Of a stretch of 64,000 bases of DNA, positions 48,824-58,069 are shown piece after piece (within the stretch, counting starts at the first letter, position 1; every line of letters begins with the position of its first letter). The position numbers were made by a program, and so were the translations under genes. This DNA comes from an uncultured Christensenellaceae bacterium (GTDB taxonomy: Bacteria; Bacillota; Clostridia; Christensenellales; Borkfalkiaceae): the NCBI GenBank assembly GCA_910586985.1, contig CAJUKK010000004.1, positions 98,459 through 162,458 on the forward strand, given 5' to 3'. Below the pieces are notes generated by a model, which was given only the letters and a program-made list of their open reading frames with translations, was not told the DNA's origin and did not search any database.

Positions 48824-50878
48824 ATGAGTAAAACAATTAAGGCGATTATCGGAGTTGTGATCGGTATTGTGCTCGTGATCGGTATATACTTTTTTGTATC
48901 TGCTGAAATCGATGCCAAAAAGGTCAGATCTTACGATAAATTCATTGAACTTGTCGAAGGCGGACGCTTTGACGAAAACGGTACGATGATCGAGGGGACG
49001 TTTGTACCCGAAAACGAGCGTATCCATAAGGTAGTTATCGATGGATATAACATGCACGGGTATTTAAACAAAGGGGATCGTAGTTACACTTATTCCACAA
49101 CGGGCCCCAGTCACTACGATGCAAATTCCGAGTTGATTAAGACTTGGCTCGAGGGCGGAATTCAAGTTGAATTTCGTGACCCGAATGCAGGGGCGGGTTG
49201 GGGAAACTTTATTTATATCGGAATCCTTGTCGTAGGGATTATCGTATTCTGGCTGGTTCTTCGCGCGACGAGCGGCGGTGGCGGCAAGGTAATGAACTTT
49301 GGCAAGACAAAGGCAAAGGTTTCGAGTAACTTAAAAGTTCGTTTTACCGACGTTGCAGGAGCGGAAGAAGAGAAAGAAGAGCTTGCCGAGATTGTAGAGT
49401 TCTTAAAGAGTCCTAAAAAGTTCTCTGATCTGGGCGCGCGTATTCCTAAGGGCGTATTGCTTGTCGGCCCTCCCGGAACGGGAAAAACGCTCTTTGCCAA
49501 GGCAGTTGCAGGAGAGGCGGGAGTGCCGTTCTTTTCCGTCAGCGGTTCGGACTTTGTAGAGATGTACGTCGGCGTGGGAGCTTCGCGTGTGCGTGATTTG
49601 TTTGATCTTGCGAAACGCAATCAACCTTGTATTATTTTTATTGACGAAATCGATGCAGTTGGTCGTCAACGCGGTGCGGGATTAGGCGGAGGTCACGACG
49701 AACGCGAGCAGACGTTAAACCAGATACTTGTTCAGATGGACGGTTTTGATTCCAACGAAGGCGTAATCGTTATGGCGGCGACCAACCGTGCGGATATATT
49801 GGACAGTGCGTTACTTCGTCCTGGTCGTTTTGACCGTCAGATATATGTCAATCTTCCCGACGTAAAGGGCAGAGAAGCAATTCTGAAAGTGCATTCGCGG
49901 AATAAGCCGCTCGCTCCGGACGTCAACTTTAAAGTGATTGCCCGCATTACAAGCGGGTTCTCGGGAGCGGATCTCGCCAACCTGTTAAACGAGGCTGCAA
50001 TTCTCGCCGCAAGGGCAGGCAAACGTATGATCGGGAATCTTGAATTGTACGAAGGCATCAATAAAGTAATTATGGGGCCGCAGAAGAAAAGCCGTGTGGT
50101 TACCGAGGCAGACAAAAAGTGTACGGCTTATCACGAGGCAGGGCATGCAATACTTGCTAAGCTCTGCGAGCATTGCGACGAAGTTCAGGAAGTTTCTATT
50201 ATTCCGCGCGGGATGGCGGCAGGATATACGTTGCAACGTCCCGAAACGGATGATCGCAGCGATACTGTTAACAAACTTAACGATGATATTTGTATGGCTC
50301 TCGGCGGAAGAGTTGCAGAAGAACTTGTGATTCATGACTTTTCGGCAGGCGCATCGGGCGATATTCAACATATTACAAATCGCGCACGCAAAATGGTTAC
50401 TGAATGGGGTATGAGCGACCGTTTGGGACCCATTGCTTACGGGAGCAGCGGTCCAGTGTTCCTCGGAAGAGACTACGAGGAACGTAAAGTATATTCCGAA
50501 GAGACCGCCGCGGTCATTGACGAAGAAGTCAAAAAGATTATTAACAAACAATATGAACGGGCAACGAAATTACTCAGCGAAAATCGTCAAATACTTGACA
50601 ATATGGCTCGCGTGCTTGTTGAGCGTGAAACGATTTATACTTCCGAAGTAAACATGTTGATGAAGGGGGCGACGTACGACGAAGTGCTTGCCTATATGGA
50701 AGAGCATGATAAAAAGACGCCCGACAATCCGTTCGGCTCGGTATTGCCCGAGGAAACTTCGAAGTCTGAAAACAAAGAAGAGGCGGAAAAGTCTGAAGAA
50801 AAAGCCGAAGAAACGGTTGAGCCTACGGAGACGGCAACGGAAGAGGGTAAAGAAAGTACGGACGATAACGAAAATTGA
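48824..50878 (+). CDS. ftsH: ATP-dependent zinc metalloprotease FtsH
   Basis: 684 aa. Membrane-anchored AAA+ protease. Two TM helices (residues 5-26 and 127-147) flank an outer domain. AAA core with Walker A GPPGTGKT (215-222), Walker B IIFIDEIDAVG, second region of homology ATNRADILDSALLRPGRFDR, and the zinc site HEAGH (437-441) with downstream GASGDIQH. The C-terminal tail is Glu/Lys-rich. AAGGAG ribosome site. Degrades unassembled membrane and regulatory proteins. Confidence 0.97.
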   Translation: MSKTIKAIIGVVIGIVLVIGIYFFVSAEIDAKKVRSYDKFIELVEGGRFDENGTMIEGTFVPENERIHKVVIDGYNMHGYLNKGDRSYTYSTTGPSHYDANSELIKTWLEGGIQVEFRDPNAGAGWGNFIYIGILVVGIIVFWLVLRATSGGGGKVMNFGKTKAKVSSNLKVRFTDVAGAEEEKEELAEIVEFLKSPKKFSDLGARIPKGVLLVGPPGTGKTLFAKAVAGEAGVPFFSVSGSDFVEMYVGVGASRVRDLFDLAKRNQPCIIFIDEIDAVGRQRGAGLGGGHDEREQTLNQILVQMDGFDSNEGVIVMAATNRADILDSALLRPGRFDRQIYVNLPDVKGREAILKVHSRNKPLAPDVNFKVIARITSGFSGADLANLLNEAAILAARAGKRMIGNLELYEGINKVIMGPQKKSRVVTEADKKCTAYHEAGHAILAKLCEHCDEVQEVSIIPRGMAAGYTLQRPETDDRSDTVNKLNDDICMALGGRVAEELVIHDFSAGASGDIQHITNRARKMVTEWGMSDRLGPIAYGSSGPVFLGRDYEERKVYSEETAAVIDEEVKKIINKQYERATKLLSENRQILDNMARVLVERETIYTSEVNMLMKGATYDEVLAYMEEHDKKTPDNPFGSVLPEETSKSENKEEAEKSEEKAEETVEPTETATEEGKESTDDNEN

Positions 50879-50897
50879 CGAGTGAGGTGTTGGAACT

Positions 50898-51695
50898 ATG
50901 GCAACCACTGCGACGGCGAAGGGAAAAGTAATCGCTTTCTCAAATCAAAAGGGCGGCGTCGGAAAAACGACGACGTGCGTGAATATGGCGGCTTATATCG
51001 CAAAAGCAGGAAAAAGAGTGTTGCTTGTGGATATGGATCCGCAGGGAAACGCAACGACGGGATTGGGATTTTCCAAAAGCACGTTAAAAAAATCCGTCTA
51101 TAACGTTATTATCGAAGACGAGGACGTTAAAGACAACGTGCTCGATACCGAAATCGCGGGGTTATCCGTGTTGCCCTCGAACATCGATCTTGCGGGGGCG
51201 GAAGTCGAACTTGTCTATAAAAAAAGTCGCGAAAAAGTATTAAAAAGCGCGTTGGATAAGGTGCGTTCGAGCTATGATTATATATTGCTCGACTGTCCGC
51301 CGTCGCTCGGTCTGATTACCATTAACGCGCTTGCTGCCGCGGACAGCGCAATTATTCCTATCCAAAGCGAATACTACGCGCTTGAGGGACTTTCGCAGCT
51401 TATGAATACCATTTCGCTCGTGCGCCAGCACCTCAATAAAGGGTTGAAAGTAGAGGGCGTGGTGCTTACGATGTACGACGGCAGATCGCTCATCAGTAAG
51501 CAGATTGCGGCGGAAATCAAGAAGTATTTTACAAAAAAGCTCTATGAAATCGTCATTCCGCGGAATATCCGCCTTTCGGAGGCGCCGAGTCACGGAAAAC
51601 CGATTATGTTACACGATCCGAAGTGCATGGGCGCGCGCGCATACGCCGCTCTCACGGAAGAGTTTTTGAAAAAATCCGAAGGGAAAGGAGAATAA
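50898..51695 (+). CDS. parA: Chromosome partitioning ATPase ParA (Soj)
   Basis: 265 aa, GAGGTG ribosome site. Deviant Walker A KGGVGKTT (residues 18-25), DMDPQGNATTGLG, ILLDCPPSLGLITINAL and SEYYALEGLSQLMNTI. Works with ParB on parS to segregate origins and tune DnaA. Located 9 kb from the putative oriC, 2.3 kb after the two parS sites. parB starts 3 bp after the stop. Confidence 0.96.
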   Translation: MATTATAKGKVIAFSNQKGGVGKTTTCVNMAAYIAKAGKRVLLVDMDPQGNATTGLGFSKSTLKKSVYNVIIEDEDVKDNVLDTEIAGLSVLPSNIDLAGAEVELVYKKSREKVLKSALDKVRSSYDYILLDCPPSLGLITINALAAADSAIIPIQSEYYALEGLSQLMNTISLVRQHLNKGLKVEGVVLTMYDGRSLISKQIAAEIKKYFTKKLYEIVIPRNIRLSEAPSHGKPIMLHDPKCMGARAYAALTEEFLKKSEGKGE

Positions 51696-51698
51696 ACG

Positions 51699-52583
51699 AT
51701 GGCAAAAGGTCTCGGCAAAGGGCTTTCCGCATTGTTCAGCGAAACGGAAGCCGATTATGCAAACGCACAGACAGAGGGTGGCGCAGCGACTGAACTCGCG
51801 ATTTCGGAGATATTCCCCAATCCCGATCAGCCGCGTAAAGCGTTTGACGAGAACGCCATGCGCGATCTCGCCAATTCCGTAAAAAAACACGGCGTGATCA
51901 TGCCGCTTATCGTAAACCGCGCGCCGGACGGGCGATATATGATTATTGCGGGCGAACGGCGGTACCGCGCGGCGATTATGGCGGGACTCGAAACGGTTCC
52001 CGCCGTGGTCAAGGAATTGGAAGAGCGTGAAATTCAAGAAATTTCCCTGATCGAGAACTTACAGCGCGAAGATCTGAATCCGATCGAAGCCGCGTACGGT
52101 ATGAAACGGCTCATGGAAGAATTCGCGCTCACGCAGGAAGTGCTTGCCGAGCGACTCGGAAAATCCCGTCCCGCGATTGCGAATACGTTGCGGCTTTTGA
52201 CCCTTTCCGACGCAGTGATCCAACTTGTTCGCGAGGGAAAGCTGTCCTCGGGGCATGCGCGCACGCTTGTTCCCGTTGCCAAGGAGGCGCAGGAAGAGCT
52301 TGCACAGGAGTGTCTGAAAAACGGTTGGTCTGTCCGCGAGATGGAGCGCGCCGTCAAAGCGCATCTCAACCCGCCTGAAGTACTTGCAAAAGAGAAGGAG
52401 AAAAAGAACGCACAGACGAGCGCGGAACTCAAATATCTTGTTGAACGGTTGCGCGGAACGTTTAAAACGAAGGTTTCGCTCATCGGGACGGAGAAAAAAG
52501 GACGCATTTATATCGATTATTATACAAGAGACGATCTGGATCGGATCTGCGAATTGCTTGAAATTATCGAAAATCAAAAATAA
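51699..52583 (+). CDS. parB: Chromosome partitioning protein ParB (Spo0J)
   Basis: 294 aa, GGAGA ribosome site. N-terminal LGKGLSALF, the CTPase/clamp domain with ISEIFPNPDQPRKAFDE and IIAGERRYRAAIMAGL (GERRYRA box near residue 86), HTH region LTQEVLAERLGKSRPAIANTLRLL (residues about 144-167), and a C-terminal dimer domain with GRIYIDYYTRDDLDRICELL. Pairs with parA and binds the parS sites at 48540-48598. Confidence 0.96.
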   Translation: MAKGLGKGLSALFSETEADYANAQTEGGAATELAISEIFPNPDQPRKAFDENAMRDLANSVKKHGVIMPLIVNRAPDGRYMIIAGERRYRAAIMAGLETVPAVVKELEEREIQEISLIENLQREDLNPIEAAYGMKRLMEEFALTQEVLAERLGKSRPAIANTLRLLTLSDAVIQLVREGKLSSGHARTLVPVAKEAQEELAQECLKNGWSVREMERAVKAHLNPPEVLAKEKEKKNAQTSAELKYLVERLRGTFKTKVSLIGTEKKGRIYIDYYTRDDLDRICELLEIIENQK

Positions 52584-52587
52584 AGAA

Positions 52588-52613
52588 AAGCGGAGCGTTT
52601 TTGCTCTGCTTTA
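52588..52613 (+). terminator. Terminator of the parAB operon
   Basis: Imperfect stem AAAGCGGAGC/GCTCTGCTTT with a T-rich loop. Confidence 0.65.
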
Positions 52614-52848
52614 TCCTTATATATTAAAACAAATGTTTACCGTTAATATAACGTTTGAAATAAAACGAACGCCGTTAAACGCAGCGGAGCTTTCCGGTTT
52701 TTTTTCGGAAAAACGGATTAATTAAGGATTTTTGGCAAAACGGACGGCAAGTTTTACGAAAAATCTCTTTCCTCCCTAAAATTGATGGATTTTGCCAAAA
52801 AAAAGACAAAAAAGTGTCCATTTTCACAAAAAAATTATTTAAATGACA

Positions 52849-52877
52849 TTGACAAAGTAAAAATTGTGTGTTATATT
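52849..52877 (+). promoter_or_regulatory. Promoter of the sugar ABC/GH43 operon
   Basis: TTGACA (52849-52854), 17 nt, TATATT (52872-52877). It leaves an untranslated leader of about 245 nt. Confidence 0.7.
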
Positions 52878-52899
52878 ATTGTCAGTACATGTAGTGACG

Positions 52900-52999
52900 A
52901 AAGGGGGAAAGTCATGAAATGATGCATTCGTAATTATTTTCATACTCTTTTTCTGTCCTTTCGGGCAGGAAGGCATGTGAATTACGAATGCTTTTTTTT
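52900..52999 (+). promoter_or_regulatory. Attenuator-like leader with minimal ORF and terminator hairpin
   Basis: Within the leader, a GGGGGA site precedes ATG AAA TGA (52914-52922). A perfect 12-bp stem GCATTCGTAATT/AATTACGAATGC (52924-52935, 52980-52991) follows, containing an inner CTGTCC/GGGCAG hairpin and ending in eight T. A terminator placed about 130 nt before the first gene suggests conditional termination. Confidence 0.65.
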
Positions 53000-53131
53000 A
53001 TGTCTGTCAAACACGTCGCTTGGCTCGGTTCAACGCAGTTTACGCCGGAACGCACCGTCTCAGGGGGGATGCGGAGCAATCGCGCGAATACCGGGAAGTA
53101 CAAAAACAAATTTATTATAAGAGGTGTTAAA

Positions 53132-55612
53132 ATGAAGATGAGAAAGATTTTTAAGAAAACTTCTCTCGTTGCGCTCTCTGCCGTCGTTGCCTGCGGTACT
53201 GCCGTTGCGTTTGCAGGATGCGGAAACAAAGATCTGGAACTCAAAGTTTCCATTTTCTGTAACGAGCAAGACGGAATCTTGAATGAGAGACTTTGTAACG
53301 AGTGGGCGAAGAACTACACGGAGACGCTCCGTGCGGACGGTACGCTCAGCGCAGACGAAGAGATTGAGGTTAAGTTCAGTTATGAAACGAACACAGATTC
53401 TTATTTCCAGAATTTGCTCCGTGAAATTTCGACGAATACCGCGCCCGACGTATTTTACGTTTCCCCCAAGTACGTAAAAGCATGGCAGAAACTCGGACGC
53501 GTACTTGATCTTACGGAGTATCTTGCCGACGATGCGCAGAACATTGCAGACGTCTGGGACGATTCCCTCGGATTTTACGGCTATTCGAACGAAGCCGGCT
53601 ATATTTTCGGTTCGCGTCTTACGTGGGACGATAGCAGCAAGACGTTTAAAACGGCAGGCGGTCTGACGGCGGGAATTTACGGACTTCCCAAAGATTATTC
53701 GAACTTCGGTCTCGGATTCAACGGAAACTTCTTTACAAAAGCGATCAGAGAGGATATCACCTCCAAGACGGCGACGACGTCCCGCGCGGTCACAGGCGCG
53801 GAGTATGCGGGCGCTTCGCTCAGATATACGGGCGCAGGCGACGAGGGCGTTATTACGTACGCCGCAGGCGAGCATGAGGGAGAAGATGCTCCCATCATCG
53901 TAATCGGCGAGCCTGTTAAAATCAAACCTTATAATTTCTATCGTTATGCAAGCTACGAGCAAGCATCGCAAAACGGCGATCCGATGGCGCTCTCCGTTGA
54001 AGAATTTACGGACGGAGAAGGCTATACGGTTACCATTCCCGGATTCCCCGGCGATACGTTTGCCGAAACCTATACAGCGGAGGAGCACAAGACGATGCCT
54101 TCCGATAAACGCAACACCGATGCGGTTTACGATTCGTCTCAGGGATATATTACCTATACCTATGCAGAGTACGGCGCGCTTACGTGGTTGCTCACCTATT
54201 ACTTCAACACGTTCTCGTGGGATGCGAGAAATACTTCCAACCGCGCGGGAAATACGACGAGCGGCGTCGGCGGAATGGTGAACGCGATCGGTACGCAAAA
54301 GAACGTTTACGGTAACGACCAGTACGACGGCGTTCTCTATTTGCTTCCTTGGCTCGCGGGCAACGACGCTAACTATCTGAATACGGCGTCGACTACCGTT
54401 AAAAACCCTACGGGAACGACGACCGAGAATGTCAGCAAGATCGATATTACGGGCGCGGCGGTCGACGTAGCGGTTCAGTACGGCGTAAACAGCGAGAAGT
54501 ACCTCGACGCGCTTGCAGCGTTCTGGGCATACGGTTCCGACTGGAACGGAAACTCCAACAACGCGGGCGATACGACTGCGGCGAAAGACTCCGGTTGGGA
54601 TTTGTTCTGCGGCGGTTCGGTTATCTTCTACGGCGCAGGTACGTGGGATGCGGCTACGCGTAACAGAGCGGACATCAACTTCCTTCAGTTCAGAAGCATG
54701 CCCGAGCCTGTTTCCGAGGATTTCGCGCTCTATTCCAGCGTTAAGAATATGGACTATGAACTTGAAGAGTTCGGAACGGAGGACGCTCCCGCCGTTTGGA
54801 CGGAAAAACAGCTCTACGACAGTCAGGTTGCGCGTCAGGATCAATGGGGTGCGCGTATGGACTCCGTCGGCTACGGCGTGAACGCGTCGCTCAAAGAATT
54901 GACGGGTAAGAGCTCGTGGAAAGCAAAGGGCGCCGCTGAACTTATCAAGCTTATGACGATCGATAAGAATACGCAGGTTACGCTTACCTATGCAGGATCG
55001 CAGTTGCCCAACTTCAAATCCCAATGCGAAGAATTCCTTCTGTATCAACACGAAGATTACAAAGAGACCGGTTCGTTCAAGAATATGATCACGCCGGACG
55101 GCAATGCGGCGGGCGAAGACGTTTGGGCGTCCACGTACGAGAAAGCGCGTCAGTTGGTTGCCGCGAAAGACGGTACGGTTGCAGAATGGTGTACGGCAAA
55201 CAACGTTGCGTTCGATCCCCAATACGGCAGCGATAAAGTAAGCGATGTCGGCGATCTTGCATATGCAATGAAGGTGCTCTATCTTGTAACCTATAACAAG
55301 AGCGACAGAGACCTTGCGCTGAGAATGCAGATGGGTATGAATGCCGTTCGCGATACAACGATGTATACGTACGAAACGGGTTGGATCAACGTATTCGAGC
55401 CGCGCGGTAAAGCGTACGTTATGCCTTACGTCATGCAAGCGGCAATCAAAGACAGCCAGCTCAGAAATCTTGCTACGGATGCAACGGCGACGCCGACTCC
55501 TGCGGCAGGTCAGTTTGTTACGCCGAGATGGTTTGTAAACAGATTTATCGACGAGTCCCAGAGATTGCTCGATCAGGCAATTACCAACGAAAAGGCGGCA
55601 ATGGGCGAATAA
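53132..55612 (+). CDS. Sugar ABC transporter substrate-binding lipoprotein
   Basis: 826 aa from the ATG with GAGGTG upstream. Signal peptide (residues about 8-26) with lipobox AFAGC, so lipid-anchored outside the cell. The early body KVSIFCNEQDGILNERLCNEW and FQNLLREISTNTAPDVFYVSPKYVKAWQKLGRVLDLTEYL match family 1 sugar-binding proteins. At 826 aa it is almost double the usual 420-450, with an insert of Thr/Ala/Gly-rich sequence (about 225-480). First gene of the transporter operon. Confidence 0.85.
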   Translation: MKMRKIFKKTSLVALSAVVACGTAVAFAGCGNKDLELKVSIFCNEQDGILNERLCNEWAKNYTETLRADGTLSADEEIEVKFSYETNTDSYFQNLLREISTNTAPDVFYVSPKYVKAWQKLGRVLDLTEYLADDAQNIADVWDDSLGFYGYSNEAGYIFGSRLTWDDSSKTFKTAGGLTAGIYGLPKDYSNFGLGFNGNFFTKAIREDITSKTATTSRAVTGAEYAGASLRYTGAGDEGVITYAAGEHEGEDAPIIVIGEPVKIKPYNFYRYASYEQASQNGDPMALSVEEFTDGEGYTVTIPGFPGDTFAETYTAEEHKTMPSDKRNTDAVYDSSQGYITYTYAEYGALTWLLTYYFNTFSWDARNTSNRAGNTTSGVGGMVNAIGTQKNVYGNDQYDGVLYLLPWLAGNDANYLNTASTTVKNPTGTTTENVSKIDITGAAVDVAVQYGVNSEKYLDALAAFWAYGSDWNGNSNNAGDTTAAKDSGWDLFCGGSVIFYGAGTWDAATRNRADINFLQFRSMPEPVSEDFALYSSVKNMDYELEEFGTEDAPAVWTEKQLYDSQVARQDQWGARMDSVGYGVNASLKELTGKSSWKAKGAAELIKLMTIDKNTQVTLTYAGSQLPNFKSQCEEFLLYQHEDYKETGSFKNMITPDGNAAGEDVWASTYEKARQLVAAKDGTVAEWCTANNVAFDPQYGSDKVSDVGDLAYAMKVLYLVTYNKSDRDLALRMQMGMNAVRDTTMYTYETGWINVFEPRGKAYVMPYVMQAAIKDSQLRNLATDATATPTPAAGQFVTPRWFVNRFIDESQRLLDQAITNEKAAMGE

Positions 55613-55634
55613 TTAAGAAAAAACGGAGGCGAAA

Positions 55635-55660
55635 ACGTATCTCCCTGCGGGGGGATACGT
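55635..55660 (+). other. Intercistronic hairpin between binding protein and permease genes
   Basis: ACGTATC...GATACGT arms with a C-run/G-run inner stem and no T tail. Such hairpins in ABC operons commonly stabilise the upstream mRNA for the binding protein. Confidence 0.5.
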
Positions 55661-55699
55661 CCGCATTCCGAAGAGTATGAAGAGAGAGGAGGGAATTCG

Positions 55700-56863
55700 A
55701 TGGAAGAGAATATTACGACAGCCGAAGCCGTAGAAGTTGTGCCTTCCGCCGCTGTATCCGAAGAGACGATTCCGCAGAAAAAGCAGAGAAAGCCGATCAA
55801 TCAGCAAAAGTTAATGGATAACATCTGGGGTTGGGTTTTCTGTATTCCGCTCATCGTCGGGACGGTCTGGTTCGTTTACATAGCGTTTGTTTTGGCGCTC
55901 ATGTTGTCGTTTACGGATTTCTCGATGTCTAAGGGATTGTGGGACGTTATCGGAAATTATGCATCGGAAGTAGACAAATTTGCTTCGAGCGTAGATCATG
56001 CCGGACACGGCGGCGCATTTTTCTGGTATGCCCAAGCGTTTACAAAGACGATCGACGGCAGTCTGACGAATTTGAACGAGATGGGAGCATACCTGCTGAA
56101 TACGGTTGTTTATTTGATCGGTATTCCGATCGGTATGGTTCTTTCGATGTTTTTTGCGGTCTGTATGTCGCGCGACATCAAGGGCGGAAACCTGTTCAGA
56201 GTAATCTATTATCTCCCCTGCGTAGCAAGTACGGTTGCTATCGTGTACACGTTTAAAATCATGTTCGATTCGACGGGCGTTATCAATCAGCTGCTCGGAC
56301 TTGCGGGAGACGAGGCGGGACAGGGCGCGTTTATCTGGATGGCGACGACGGGCAACGCCGCGCTTACTTGGGGAACGATGACGGGCTCGAATAGCACGTC
56401 GGCATTTATGATCGATCCCTATTGGTGCCAAGGTCTTTTCACGAAGTTGGTAATCATTATCATGGCGGTGTGGAAAGGTCTGGGCGGAACGATCATCCTG
56501 TATGCGGCGGGACTTGCAGGCGTGAATGCGGCGACCAAAGAGGCGGCTCAGATCGACGGCGCGAACGGTTGGCAGATTTTTTGGAAAGTTACGATGCCCG
56601 ATCTTTATCCCGTTATCTTCTATAATATCGTTACGGCAGTCATCGGCGGTATGCAGATTTATATGGAACCCGTGCTCCTCGTCGGTGAAGATTACATGAC
56701 TTCCGGTTACGTATCGCTGATCTGGAATTACGGTATCAACGGTAACGGTAACGCAATGGCGGCAAGACCTTCGCAGGGGGCGGCGCTCGGTATGTTGCTC
56801 GCGATTCTCATTTTCGTCATTACAATGTTCCAGTTCTGGCTGGATTCGAGAAATAAGGACTAA
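55700..56863 (+). CDS. Sugar ABC transporter permease, MalF type
   Basis: 387 aa, GGAGG ribosome site. Hydrophobic helices near residues 45-70, 130-155, 168-190, 245-275, 300-320 and 355-380. The EAA loop that docks the ATPase is EAAQIDGANGWQIFWKVTMP, from residue 281. Pairs with the next gene to form the channel. An N-terminal Glu/Val-rich cytoplasmic part (1-40) is longer than usual. No ATPase gene follows, so a shared MsmK/UgpC-type ATPase is likely. Confidence 0.92.
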   Translation: MEENITTAEAVEVVPSAAVSEETIPQKKQRKPINQQKLMDNIWGWVFCIPLIVGTVWFVYIAFVLALMLSFTDFSMSKGLWDVIGNYASEVDKFASSVDHAGHGGAFFWYAQAFTKTIDGSLTNLNEMGAYLLNTVVYLIGIPIGMVLSMFFAVCMSRDIKGGNLFRVIYYLPCVASTVAIVYTFKIMFDSTGVINQLLGLAGDEAGQGAFIWMATTGNAALTWGTMTGSNSTSAFMIDPYWCQGLFTKLVIIIMAVWKGLGGTIILYAAGLAGVNAATKEAAQIDGANGWQIFWKVTMPDLYPVIFYNIVTAVIGGMQIYMEPVLLVGEDYMTSGYVSLIWNYGINGNGNAMAARPSQGAALGMLLAILIFVITMFQFWLDSRNKD

Positions 56864-56877
56864 GGAGGGAAGAGAAC

Positions 56878-57915
56878 ATGGAAAATATTCAGACAGAAAC
56901 AATTGCCGTGAAAGAATCCGAAATTTCCCCCTTCCGTAACGGACTCGGCGCAGTCCTCGCGTTCTTCGGCTTTTCGTCCAAGACGCACCGCGCAAGTAAA
57001 AAGCGCGCAAAGCTCGTAGGAGATATTTTTACTTATATCATTCTCCTGTTCGGTTCGTTCCTTATGCTCTTTCCGTTCTGGTGGATGGTAGCGGGTTCGT
57101 TTGCGGATACGTCCATTCAGGGAACGGGAATGCCGATTTTAAGGCGCATGGTTTGGTGGCCTGAGCGCAGTACGTTCCAGAGCGAGCTGACGGGCATTTC
57201 CAATCCGTTTGTAAATTATGCGACGGTATTCACGAACGCATTTCCTTCGATCAACAAGGAACTTACCTTCTGGCGTGCGCTTGCGAATAACTTGATTTAC
57301 TCGATCGTACCCGTTGTCATCGGCGTTATCACGTCGGCATCCGCGGCGTTCGCTTTCGCAAAGATCAACTGGGTAGGACGCAATGCCGTGTTCTATTTCC
57401 TGCTTGCGGCAATCATGGTTCCCGGACCCTCCATTATGACGACGCAGTTCGTTATGTATACGGAGCTCGGCTGGCGCGAGAACGGTCTTGTTCTCATTAT
57501 CCCCGGACTTTTCGGTTCGATCATGACGGCGTTCTTTATTCGTCAGTTCCTGTTCGGTCTTCCCACTTCGATCATCGAGGCGGCAAAGATCGACGGCGCG
57601 GGATATTTCCGTATTTTCTGCGGATTTATTCTTCCTCTTGCCTTCCCCGCGATCATGGCGCAAGGACTGCTGTCCTTTATGGGATGCTGGAACAACTATA
57701 TGGGATCGTTCATTATGATCCCGAGAAATTCGCTATGGATCAACCTGCCGCACGCGATTGCGCTGCTCGATAACGACGGGAACGGAGCATATGCAAATAA
57801 CTATGCGGTCGTCATTGCGGCTTCGGTGCTTTGCGTTCTCCCCGTTATTATCCTGTTCGCAGTCTTCCAAAAACCGATTATTCAGTCGTTGATGCTGACG
57901 GGTTCGAAGGAATAA
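56878..57915 (+). CDS. Sugar ABC transporter permease, MalG type
   Basis: 345 aa. Six hydrophobic helices and an EAA loop, EAAKIDGAGYFRIFCGFILP (from residue 234). It starts 14 bp after the first permease with GGAGG upstream. N-terminal about 45 residues are cytoplasmic and charged. Second half of the channel. Confidence 0.92.
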   Translation: MENIQTETIAVKESEISPFRNGLGAVLAFFGFSSKTHRASKKRAKLVGDIFTYIILLFGSFLMLFPFWWMVAGSFADTSIQGTGMPILRRMVWWPERSTFQSELTGISNPFVNYATVFTNAFPSINKELTFWRALANNLIYSIVPVVIGVITSASAAFAFAKINWVGRNAVFYFLLAAIMVPGPSIMTTQFVMYTELGWRENGLVLIIPGLFGSIMTAFFIRQFLFGLPTSIIEAAKIDGAGYFRIFCGFILPLAFPAIMAQGLLSFMGCWNNYMGSFIMIPRNSLWINLPHAIALLDNDGNGAYANNYAVVIAASVLCVLPVIILFAVFQKPIIQSLMLTGSKE

Positions 57916-57935
57916 GGCGAAAAGATATCGATACA

Positions 57936-57966
57936 AAAACGGAACGCGTCCGCGCTCCGTTTTTTA
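57936..57966 (+). terminator. Terminator between permease and GH43 genes
   Basis: AAAACGGA/TCCGTTTT stem with inner GCG pairs and T run; partial read-through to the GH43 genes is possible. Confidence 0.75.
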
Positions 57967-58069
57967 TCAAGTCGGACTTTTTAAGATATGCAGAACAATC
58001 ATAAAAGCGCCGGAATTTGCTTTTATGTCTGCAAAAATTTTGCGCGACAGGCGCAGTAAGGAGGATTTT

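Noticed and set aside
41133..52583. dnaA expected near dnaN/rpmH
   Set aside because: No AAA+ DnaA-like protein was found in any frame of the window; the gene must be elsewhere.
53060..55438. A 792-codon open frame on the minus strand
   Set aside because: Antisense to the sugar-binding lipoprotein; Arg/Ile-rich composition, no domain features, while the plus-strand frame has a clear lipobox and family motifs.
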